NCBI GenBank assembly: GCA_040512755.1
Contig: JBEVEP010000253.1
Coordinates: forward strand, 1 to 5,385
Direction: 5' to 3'
Length of the DNA: 5,385 nucleotides
DNA from: JBEVEP01 sp040512755
GTDB taxonomy: Bacteria; Pseudomonadota; Alphaproteobacteria; Rhizobiales; Rhizobiaceae
In this document: positions 1 through 5,385 of the stretch, piece after piece
Numbering within the stretch: position 1 is the first letter of the stretch
How the letters are laid out: each line of letters starts with the position of its first letter
Position numbers and translations under genes: made by a program
Notes under the pieces: generated by a model
The model's input: the letters and a program-made list of their open reading frames with translations, nothing else
Told to the model about the DNA's origin: nothing
The model's database searches: none

Positions 1-96
1 TGTTGCGCGGTTGCAGGAATCTCGGTCACCCGCCCCGGCACGGCGCCTTCCATGCCGTCACTGCCGGAAGCGATGGCCGTCTTCGGAAGACAGTGA
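1..96 (+). CDS. C-terminal end of a second PfkB/ribokinase-family sugar kinase (partial, 5' end outside window)
   Basis: Frame 1 is open from the left edge through 31 codons to a TGA at 94-96. The peptide contains GISVTRPGTAPSMP followed by a short helix-like tail ending FGRQ. This matches the ribokinase-family C-terminus, where a small-residue helix leads into TR(P/K)GAxPSxP and a last helix; E. coli ribokinase has AIAVTRKGAQPSVP at this place. In the family this loop borders the nucleotide pocket and supplies monovalent-cation ligands, and here its Gly and Ser are present. The fragment has no start codon, being cut by the window edge. It is transcribed towards the minus-strand operon, so the two kinase genes are tail to tail. 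Only 31 residues are visible, so the substrate cannot be named; fructokinase-like and other PfkB members share this ending. Confidence 0.72.
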   Translation, partial: CCAVAGISVTRPGTAPSMPSLPEAMAVFGRQ

Positions 97-484
97 GCCA
101 AACAGGCCCGTTCCGCAAGTCAGCGCGGAGAATGTGGCGGGAATGGCATTCCGGGTCCCCGTCGAGAGTGCGGCAGGATCAGGGAAGAGCCGGGGATGTG
201 AGGCAATGATAGAAACCCCCAGGGCGCTTAAAGAATACCAGCCGACCGAGGAAGTAAGGTCATGCCAAAACCGACCTCCACGAACAACCTCGAGCGCATC
301 CCGCGATCCGCGAGGAGGCGGACGCCCCGGGGAAGGCGAGCACACAAGCCAGGCACAACGGCTCTGCGTTGTCGCGAAATGACCCTATCAGGACTTTCCA
401 ACACCCAATCGCTTGCTCGAAGGCCCACGTTCGCAGGAACCAACGCTCGTGGAGCGAAGCCGTCATTGTTCGGATGTCAATTGG
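97..484. other. 388-bp convergent intergenic region without a supportable gene
   Basis: This stretch separates the stop of the plus-strand kinase tail from the stop of the minus-strand kinase. The open frames crossing it on both strands are rich in Arg, Pro and Ser, resemble no family I know, and do not show the G/C preference at third codon positions seen in the neighbouring genes. Three small structures are visible. One is a 13-bp near-palindrome at 140-152 (GGAATG-G-CATTCC). The second is a short GC hairpin at 444-456 (CGCTC-GTG-GAGCG). The third is a ribosome-site-like AGGAAG at 250-255 ahead of an ATG at 262. None has a clear T-tract, so I see no convincing intrinsic terminator for either gene. 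The region could be decayed coding sequence or a rearrangement scar. Confidence 0.6.
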
Positions 485-1363
485 TCACGCTGGCCGCGTC
501 GACACGTGAATCGCGGCAGCCTCGTTGGCCGCACTAATGCAAGCCGCAAATGACTGATTTGAGGCAATCGCTGTTGCCAGAGCGCCGACGAACACGTCAC
601 CCGCTCCATGCGTGCTCACTAGCTTCACAGGTATGGCGGAGAGGCTAACGGGACCCTCACCGCGCATTTGTCCGACAACGCCGTCACCGCCCGCCGTCAC
701 CACCACAGCCGGAAACTGGTCTGAAAGGGCGCGGGCCGCTTCCGCCGCAGAAGCAAGATCGCTTACGGAGATGCCGCTCAGTTCTTCGGCCTCTATCGCG
801 TTGACGACGAGGACGTCGATCAGCGCAACAAACTCATCTGACAAAGGACGATAAGGCGCTGCGTTGACGCAAACGGTCGCTCCAGCTGCTTTTGCAGCAC
901 GCGCGGATACGATGTTGATGCCTTCCGGCATTTCGTTCTGCAGGATCAGCACGCGCGCGCCCTGCCAGAGATCAGGGCCGGCGACAGCGGCGGCGTCCCT
1001 GAGTAGGTTGGCACCGGAGACAATCACAGCGCCGTAGTCACCACCCGCATCCGATATCGCGACGCTCATGCCCGAACCTACGTTGGGGAGCCGCTCGACC
1101 TGGGAGGAGTCGACGCCGGCGTCGGCGAGTTCCTTCAACAGGAAGCGCCCAAAATCGTCATCGCCGACAGCACCTGCCATTCGCACATTCGCGCCAGCCT
1201 TAGCAGCCGCTATAGCCTGGTTGCCACCTTTCCCGCCGAACTTCGGATGCCAGGAATACCCTGTCACGGTTTCGCCTTTGCGGGGCCGGTCAGGCGCATC
1301 GACCATAATGTCATAGTGCAGGCTGCCAACCACAACGATGGTGGGGTTGTGCGGGCCAGTCAT
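485..1363 (-). CDS. PfkB/ribokinase-family carbohydrate kinase, shortened at the C-terminus
   Basis: Product is 292 residues. PfkB sugar kinases transfer phosphate from ATP to a sugar in the cytoplasm; this one probably acts on the sugar brought in by the neighbouring importer. Visible motifs are GSLHYD at 13-18 (Asp18 equals the sugar-contacting Asp16 of E. coli ribokinase, with His16 replacing Asn14), GGKGGNQA at 43-50, Glu144 in LQNEMP, the NxxE motif Asn188/Glu191, and the anion-hole/catalytic motif GAGD at 253-256 with Asp256 as base. The ATG overlaps the regulator stop as ATGA. No Shine-Dalgarno is seen just upstream, so translation is probably coupled. Oddities: the protein stops at STRPA, where relatives continue about 15-20 residues, and the usual Asp before THGAGD is Ser250. 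E. coli ribokinase has 309 residues. The family is secure; ribose as substrate is not. Confidence 0.93.
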   Translation of the reverse strand: MTGPHNPTIVVVGSLHYDIMVDAPDRPRKGETVTGYSWHPKFGGKGGNQAIAAAKAGANVRMAGAVGDDDFGRFLLKELADAGVDSSQVERLPNVGSGMSVAISDAGGDYGAVIVSGANLLRDAAAVAGPDLWQGARVLILQNEMPEGINIVSARAAKAAGATVCVNAAPYRPLSDEFVALIDVLVVNAIEAEELSGISVSDLASAAEAARALSDQFPAVVVTAGGDGVVGQMRGEGPVSLSAIPVKLVSTHGAGDVFVGALATAIASNQSFAACISAANEAAAIHVSTRPA

Positions 1364-2229
1364 GTGGTTCGCCGTTTGGTTGTCACAGCGCTCATGGTCG
1401 CCGCGAGGTTCCTCTCGGCCGACTTGAGGTCCCGCTGTGCTACGGCCGCAAAGACGGCGTCGAAGATCACAAGTTGAGCGATGCGCGCCGCTGCATTCTC
1501 CCCCAGAAGCGGTGAGCCCTGCGCAGTTGAGCAGAGCACGACATCAGCCATCGCGGCCAGCGGGGAGGTCGCATAGTTGGTGAGAACAATAATACGCGCG
1601 CCCCGCCGGCGGGCGAGTTCCAGAGGTTCGATGACGGCAGTGGTCGTGCCCGAATGGGAGAAACCGATCGCGACATCGCCTTCCCCCAACAATGCCGCCG
1701 ACATGAGCATCATGTGGGCGTCGTCAAATACGCTTGTCCGGATGCCGATACGCAAGAATTTGTGGGCGACATCCCTCGCTATCTGCGCCGAGCCCCCGAT
1801 CCCGTATAGATCACGCTGGCGCGCATGAAATATCAGGTCTGCCGCTCGTTCAAAGCCCTCCGGATCGAAAATGGAAAGTGTCTCCTCGAGCGCGTGGATA
1901 GAGGTCCGAAAGACCTTTAGGGCGATCTCTCGCCCGGTATCTTCGGGCGAAAGTTCCTGGTGAAGTTCGGCCGTCGGCAGGCGATTGTAGTCGTCGAGCG
2001 CCGTTCGAAAGTCCCTGAACCCCGCAAAGCCCAGCTTCTTCACGATCTTGACGACCATGGCCTCCGAGACGCCGGCATCTTCTGCCACCGACTTAAGCGG
2101 CGTTGCCCGGTCGAAGTCGCGGCGTCCGAGGATCATGTCGACAACCCGTGCCTCCAGCGGCGTAAGGTGGGGCATCATCATCCGGATGCGTGGCCCCACC
2201 GTCCTGGGATCTAAAAAAGAGATGTTCAT
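1360..2229 (-). CDS. RpiR-family transcriptional regulator (HTH plus SIS domain)
   Basis: Product is 289 residues, a usual size for the RpiR family. The N-terminal DNA-binding domain covers about 10-85, with a helix-turn-helix around 45-78 (LKSVAEDAGVSEAMVVKIVKKLG, then FRDF). The C-terminal SIS domain covers about 126-260 and shows YGIGGSA at 142-148, SHSGTTTAVIE at 191-201 and GENAAARIAQL at 243-253, the Gly/Ser-rich phosphosugar-binding pattern. I chose the ATG at 2229 because it makes an ATGA overlap with the permease stop, sits 6 nt after AAGGGG, and begins where family similarity begins; the open frame continuing upstream only shadows the permease gene. Its place between transporter and kinase suggests it controls its own operon in response to a phosphorylated sugar, probably the kinase product. 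Whether it represses or activates cannot be read from the sequence. Confidence 0.93.
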   Translation of the reverse strand: MNISFLDPRTVGPRIRMMMPHLTPLEARVVDMILGRRDFDRATPLKSVAEDAGVSEAMVVKIVKKLGFAGFRDFRTALDDYNRLPTAELHQELSPEDTGREIALKVFRTSIHALEETLSIFDPEGFERAADLIFHARQRDLYGIGGSAQIARDVAHKFLRIGIRTSVFDDAHMMLMSAALLGEGDVAIGFSHSGTTTAVIEPLELARRRGARIIVLTNYATSPLAAMADVVLCSTAQGSPLLGENAAARIAQLVIFDAVFAAVAQRDLKSAERNLAATMSAVTTKRRTT

Positions 2230-3203
2230 TCCTGGCCCCTTGTGGCGCGGTCGATCAGCATGGCGACAAGAATGATAATGCCAGTAGCGAGGAGTTGGTA
2301 GAACGCCTGCACGTTCATCAAAGTTAATCCGTTGCGCAGGCTGCCCAAGATGATGGCGCCAAGCAGCGTACCGACAATCGAGCCCTTGCCGCCCATGAGC
2401 GAGGCACCGCCGATGGCGGCCGCCGCGATGGCGTCGAGCTCCCAAAGGTTGCCAAGGGTTGGATCAGCGGCGCCGAGGCGGCCCACGAGAATGAGACCCG
2501 CGACGGACGCCAGGCCTCCCGAAATCACGTAGCTGGCGATTTTGGTGAGTGAGACAGGGACACCGGCAATGCGCGACGCTTCTTGGTTACCGCCGACGGC
2601 GAGAAAGTACTCGCCCAGCGGCGTCTTGTTAAGCACCACCCAAACGACAAGCGCAAGAATGGCAATTATCAACACCGGACTTGGCACGCCGAAGATGGAA
2701 GAATTGGTCAGGGCCCGAAACTCGGGCGGAATGCCGAAAATCGGATTGCCACCCGTGTAGATCAGCGCAATGGCCCGATAGAGAGACAGAGTTCCAAGCG
2801 TCACGATAAAGGGCTGCAATCCGCCATAGGCGACCAGCACCCCGTTGAACGCACCTGCGGTCATGCCGACGATCAACGCTAGAGGGATTGCTATGGCGAT
2901 CGGCACGCCGGCGGCCATAAGGACCGCTACCACCACCGCCGCAATGGCGGCCGTTGGTCCCACCGACAGGTCGATGCCACCAGCGATGATGACCAGCGTC
3001 ATGCCAAGAGCCACGCAGGCGTTGATCGAGGATTGCTGCAGAATATTGAGGATGTTCTGCTGGGTGAGGAAGTTCGGGCTGAGGAGAGAGAAGACGACCA
3101 CGATCACGACCAATCCCAGTAACGTTCCGGCGTCGCGCAGCCCGACGGGCAGGGCAAACTTATTCTGGCTGGTGCTTACGGCGGTGCTATTTGGCGTAGA
3201 CAT
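2226..3203 (-). CDS. CUT2-type sugar ABC transporter permease (RbsC-like)
   Basis: Product is 325 residues, matching RbsC-type permeases (about 320). It is an integral inner-membrane protein that would dimerise to form the sugar channel. A hydrophilic N-terminus (1-22) is followed by alternating hydrophobic segments, roughly 25-42, 60-75, 83-98, 102-124, 129-150, 176-191, 222-242, 255-272, 276-290 and 300-316. The family signatures are GGIDLSVG at 75-82, the cytoplasmic loop VGGNQEASRIAGV at 203-215 that should contact the ATPase, and IGGASLMGGKGS at 264-275. It starts 3 nt after the ATPase stop, with a modest AAGG about 10 nt upstream, and its own stop overlaps the regulator start. The family and role are clear; the transported sugar is not determined by this protein. 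Confidence 0.95.
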   Translation of the reverse strand: MSTPNSTAVSTSQNKFALPVGLRDAGTLLGLVVIVVVFSLLSPNFLTQQNILNILQQSSINACVALGMTLVIIAGGIDLSVGPTAAIAAVVVAVLMAAGVPIAIAIPLALIVGMTAGAFNGVLVAYGGLQPFIVTLGTLSLYRAIALIYTGGNPIFGIPPEFRALTNSSIFGVPSPVLIIAILALVVWVVLNKTPLGEYFLAVGGNQEASRIAGVPVSLTKIASYVISGGLASVAGLILVGRLGAADPTLGNLWELDAIAAAAIGGASLMGGKGSIVGTLLGAIILGSLRNGLTLMNVQAFYQLLATGIIILVAMLIDRATRGQE

Positions 3204-3206
3204 GGC

Positions 3207-4730
3207 TCAGGACCTTGAAACGGAGGAAGCGAGGGGCGATGACTGCGGCACGGCGAGTGCGACGATGCTCTCTTCGCTGAGACTGTCGCGTTCCAGAACG
3301 CCTGCGATGCGGCCTTCGCGCATAACGAGGACACGATCGGCGACTCGCAGAATTTCGGGCAGTTCCGACGAGACGACGATCATGGAGCGGCCCTCTCCGG
3401 CCAGCTTTTCGATTAGAGCGTAGATCTCGGCTTTGGCACCGACATCGATGCCGCGGGTCGGTTCGTCAAACAGAAGAATTTGGGCGCCCGCAGCGATCCA
3501 ACGGCCGATGATCGCTTTCTGTTGGTTGCCGCCGGAAAACTGCCCAATTGGACGCTCGATGCTGAGCGGTCTGAGATTGAGATCGCGCATTAGCGCTTGG
3601 CTTTCATCGACAACCGCCTTGCGCCGCACAAAGCCGAAGCGTGAGAAACGGCGCATCGAAGGCAGCGCGATATTGCTGCGCACGGACCGGCGCGCCACGA
3701 TGCCTTCACGCTTGCGCTCTTCTGGCAGCAAGCCGAGCCCTGAGGCGATTGCGGTGCGAGGGTTGCCGAGTAAAAGCGGCCGCCCTTCAAGGCGGATTTC
3801 GCCCGCATCCGGCTTATCTACACCGGCGATCAGGCGTAGCAGTTCTGTCCGTCCCGCCCCGACCAGGCCCGAGATACCCAACACCTCTCCACGATGGAGT
3901 TTGAGGTTGGCGTCCTTGACGGCCGTTCCTCGCGAAAGGCCTGTAACCTCAAGCACGACGTCGGTTCGCGCAAAGCTCTTGTGATGAGCCGTTGCCAGCT
4001 CTCGTCCCACCATCCGGGCGATGACGGCACTTTCGGACGTTTCACTCATGATCACGTCCGTGACGTTGCGCCCATCGCGGAGGATAGTCGCGGTGTCGCA
4101 GACGCGGAAAACCTCGTCCATTTTATGCGAAACATAGATGATCGAGACCCCCTTGTTGGCGAGATCCGCGATCAAGACTGCGAGCCGTTCGAATTCGGCT
4201 GGCGTGAGGCTCGACGTCGGCTCATCCATTGCCAGTACCCTGGCGTCCTCCATCATGGCCCGGGCAATCTCGACGATCTGACGCTGCGCAACCTTGAGAG
4301 TGCGGATCGGCACGGACGGATCGATGGTCGGATCGAGTGGCGCAAGCGCTTCAGCCGCTGCGCGTTCCTGCATGCGGCGCGCCACAAAGACGCCACCTGT
4401 CGTCAAGGGACGGCCGAGAAACATGTTCTGCGCAACGGTCAGTTCAGGAACGTGCTGGAGTTCCTGGTGGATCATGGCAATGCCCGCCCGTCTGGCGGCC
4501 AACGGTCCGTGGCCAACAACCAGTGTGCCATCAACCTCGACGTGACCCGACGAGGGCGTCAAAACTCCGGAAAGGATGTTCAGCATGGTGGACTTGCCGG
4601 CGCCATTTTCGCCCAGCAGTCCATGGACGGCGCCCCGTTTGACCACCATATCGACGCCGTCGAGGGCGCGCACCGGTCCGAAGCTCTTGCCGATGTCGGT
4701 CAGTCTGAGCCGAATGTCTTGATCGTTCAT
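3207..4730 (-). CDS. CUT2-type sugar ABC transporter ATPase with two fused nucleotide-binding domains (RbsA-like)
   Basis: Product is 507 residues, the normal length for RbsA/MglA/XylG proteins, which energise a permease dimer from the cytoplasmic face. Domain 1 has Walker A GENGAGKST at 40-48, Q-loop Gln89, a diverged signature around KVAQRQ at 146-151, Walker B ending Asp169-Glu170, and switch His202. Domain 2 has a degenerate Walker A (GLVGAGRTE at 288-296, Arg294 in place of the usual Lys), an intact signature FSGGNQQK at 398-405, Walker B Asp422-Glu423, and Ser455 where the switch His should be. This asymmetry is normal for the CUT2 subfamily. I prefer the ATG at 4730: AGGAG lies 8 nt upstream, whereas the TTG at 4733 directly before it would be only 5 nt away. 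The gene follows the binding protein after 67 nt. Confidence 0.96.
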   Translation of the reverse strand: MNDQDIRLRLTDIGKSFGPVRALDGVDMVVKRGAVHGLLGENGAGKSTMLNILSGVLTPSSGHVEVDGTLVVGHGPLAARRAGIAMIHQELQHVPELTVAQNMFLGRPLTTGGVFVARRMQERAAAEALAPLDPTIDPSVPIRTLKVAQRQIVEIARAMMEDARVLAMDEPTSSLTPAEFERLAVLIADLANKGVSIIYVSHKMDEVFRVCDTATILRDGRNVTDVIMSETSESAVIARMVGRELATAHHKSFARTDVVLEVTGLSRGTAVKDANLKLHRGEVLGISGLVGAGRTELLRLIAGVDKPDAGEIRLEGRPLLLGNPRTAIASGLGLLPEERKREGIVARRSVRSNIALPSMRRFSRFGFVRRKAVVDESQALMRDLNLRPLSIERPIGQFSGGNQQKAIIGRWIAAGAQILLFDEPTRGIDVGAKAEIYALIEKLAGEGRSMIVVSSELPEILRVADRVLVMREGRIAGVLERDSLSEESIVALAVPQSSPLASSVSRS

Positions 4731-4736
4731 CAAAAT

Positions 4737-4746
4737 CTCTCCTCCC
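4737..4746 (-). promoter_or_regulatory. Strong Shine-Dalgarno site of the ATPase gene
   Basis: On the minus strand the bases read GGGAGGAGAG, with AGGAG ending 8 nt before the ATG at 4730. This is the best ribosome-binding site of the operon in view and decides between that ATG and the adjacent TTG at 4733. It lies just after the large hairpin, which suggests the ATPase is initiated independently rather than by coupling to the binding-protein gene. Confidence 0.7.
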
Positions 4747-4760
4747 GGTTCGCGCTGGAG

Positions 4761-4790
4761 CGGGGCCCGGCCTCACACGACCAGGCCCCG
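4761..4790 (-). promoter_or_regulatory. GC-rich inter-cistronic RNA hairpin between binding-protein and ATPase genes
   Basis: In the transcript, CGGGGCC at 4790-4784 pairs with GGCCCCG at 4767-4761. Allowing two G-U pairs, the helix extends inward to 12 base pairs with a 6-nt loop (GUGUGA). It begins 7 nt after the stop codon of the binding protein. No run of U follows, so it does not look like a complete intrinsic terminator. In sugar-binding-protein operons such structures are known to block 3'-exonucleases or attenuate read-through, so the binding protein is made in excess over the ATPase and permease. The pairing is directly seen; the role is inferred. Confidence 0.65.
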
Positions 4791-4797
4791 TCCCTTT

Positions 4798-5385
4798 TCA
4801 CTCAGCCGGCTGTGCGAGCAGCACTTTGCGCAGGTCGTCCCCCTTGACCGCGAAGGTGCTGACATTGTCCTTGGTGATCAGCGCTTGCGGTGTCGAAACC
4901 ACCCGCGGGAGCGGCTGCTTGCCCAACAGGCGCAAGGCGGCTTCCATAGCAACTTCACCAGTCAGGACCGGGAACGAGTCAACGGTGCCTGTCAGTTCGC
5001 CAGCCTCAATAGACTTGTAGGCATCTGATATGCCGTCGGTACCGAACACCACGACCTTGTCCTGAAGGCCCGCCGCCTTGACCGCCTCAACCACGCCGAG
5101 CGCCATTCCATCGTTATTGGCGTAGAAGCCGACCAGGTCCGGGTTTTGCTGGAGGATGGTCGCGGCGTTGTCGTAAGCAAGCTGGCGGTCCCAATTGCCT
5201 GGGACGCTGGCCACAACCGTGAACTTACCGCCCTCAGCAATCGTCTCGCTGAAGCCCTTGGTCCGCTGACCCGCAGCGAACACCCCGGCCTGACCCTCGA
5301 TAACCGCGACCTTACCGCCCTGAGGGCGGTTCTTCAGGAACCACTTGGCAACACGTACGCCATTGTCCCGCTGGACGTTGCCGAC
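4798..5385 (-). CDS. Periplasmic sugar-binding protein of the CUT2 importer, C-terminal part (5' end outside window)
   Basis: The frame is open from the right edge for 195 codons to TGA at 4798-4800. It covers roughly the last two thirds of a ribose/galactose-type (Peripla_BP_4) binding protein; the signal peptide and first lobe start are not in the window. The GTG at 5283 inside the frame is not a real start, since similarity continues upstream of it (VGNVQRDNG, then KVAVIEGQAG). Compared with E. coli RbsB, and numbered from the first visible residue, Arg41 in AAGQRTKGF matches ligand-binding Arg141, Trp65 in GNWDRQ takes the place of stacking Phe164, Asn91 in YANND matches Asn190, and Asp117 in GTDGI matches Asp215. 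Ser137 in TVDSFP replaces the RbsB Gln235. The protein should deliver a sugar to the adjacent permease. A pentose or hexose is likely, but which one is open. Confidence 0.93.
   Translation of the reverse strand, partial: VGNVQRDNGVRVAKWFLKNRPQGGKVAVIEGQAGVFAAGQRTKGFSETIAEGGKFTVVASVPGNWDRQLAYDNAATILQQNPDLVGFYANNDGMALGVVEAVKAAGLQDKVVVFGTDGISDAYKSIEAGELTGTVDSFPVLTGEVAMEAALRLLGKQPLPRVVSTPQALITKDNVSTFAVKGDDLRKVLLAQPAE

Noticed and set aside
444..456. Short hairpin as the operon's intrinsic terminator
   Set aside because: The stem is only 5 bp and the following minus-strand bases (TTGGTTCC) are a poor U-tract. It may help termination but is not convincing.
262..537. Plus-strand open frame of 91 codons with AGGAAG 6 nt before its ATG
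   Set aside because: The start site is plausible, but the protein is Arg/Ser/Pro-rich with no recognisable family, third-position base use is not like the neighbouring genes, and it overlaps the kinase 3' end. It may be a decayed gene start, but I cannot support it as a CDS.
2230..2445. Upstream extension of the regulator frame by 72 codons
   Set aside because: The extra N-terminus is Arg/His-rich, shows no family similarity and lies within the permease gene. The ATGA start at 2229 gives the normal RpiR length.
3207..4730. Degenerate second nucleotide-binding domain as a sign of a broken gene
   Set aside because: Arg for the Walker A Lys and Ser for the switch His in domain 2 are usual for RbsA-type ATPases; domain 1 keeps its Walker A, Walker B and switch His, and the gene is full length.
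4731..4733. TTG as start codon of the ATPase gene
   Set aside because: The adjacent ATG at 4730 has better spacing (8 nt) to the AGGAG and is a stronger start codon.
3894..4847. Long plus-strand open frame (317 codons) opposite the ATPase gene
   Set aside because: It is antisense to a fully conserved ABC ATPase, has no domain I recognise, and runs across the inter-cistronic hairpin into the binding-protein gene. Such shadows are common in GC-rich DNA.
1..5385. CRISPR array, tRNA or rRNA gene, insertion sequence, integrase or phage genes
   Set aside because: I saw no regularly spaced repeats, cloverleaf-like or rRNA sequence, transposase motifs or terminal inverted repeats on either strand.

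Overview
The window reads as chromosomal or large-plasmid DNA from a GC-rich proteobacterium, most likely an alphaproteobacterium of the Rhizobiales type. This is inferred from base composition, protein style, and a sugar-uptake operon that carries an RpiR-family regulator and a ribokinase-like enzyme. No species-level claim is possible from the sequence alone.

Almost everything lies on the minus strand as one tightly packed operon. Read in its own direction (right to left in window coordinates) the order is: periplasmic sugar-binding protein (4798 to the right edge, 5' end missing), double-domain ATPase (3207-4730), membrane permease (2226-3203), RpiR/SIS regulator (1360-2229), and PfkB/ribokinase-family kinase (485-1363). 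The binding protein, ATPase and permease form a CUT2 (ribose/xylose/galactose-type) ABC importer. The kinase would phosphorylate the imported sugar. The regulator has a phosphosugar-binding SIS domain and could sense the kinase product. Spacing is 67 nt between binding protein and ATPase, 3 nt between ATPase and permease, then two successive ATGA overlaps of 4 nt. The 67-nt gap holds a strong GC-rich hairpin with no U-tract, probably an RNA-stability or attenuation element. The operon promoter is outside the window.

At the left edge, positions 1-96 on the plus strand encode the last 31 residues of a second PfkB-family kinase, ending TRPGTAPSMP...Q-stop. It converges on the operon. Between the two kinase tails, 97-484 is a 388-bp stretch with no gene I can support.

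This is a largely ordinary carbohydrate-uptake locus. The unusual points are: the operon kinase stops about 20 residues early and has lost features of the monovalent-cation site; a second kinase tail lies opposite it; the inter-cistronic hairpin; and ligand-contact differences in the binding protein that argue against assuming ribose as substrate. I see no new defence, mobile or RNA-guided system.
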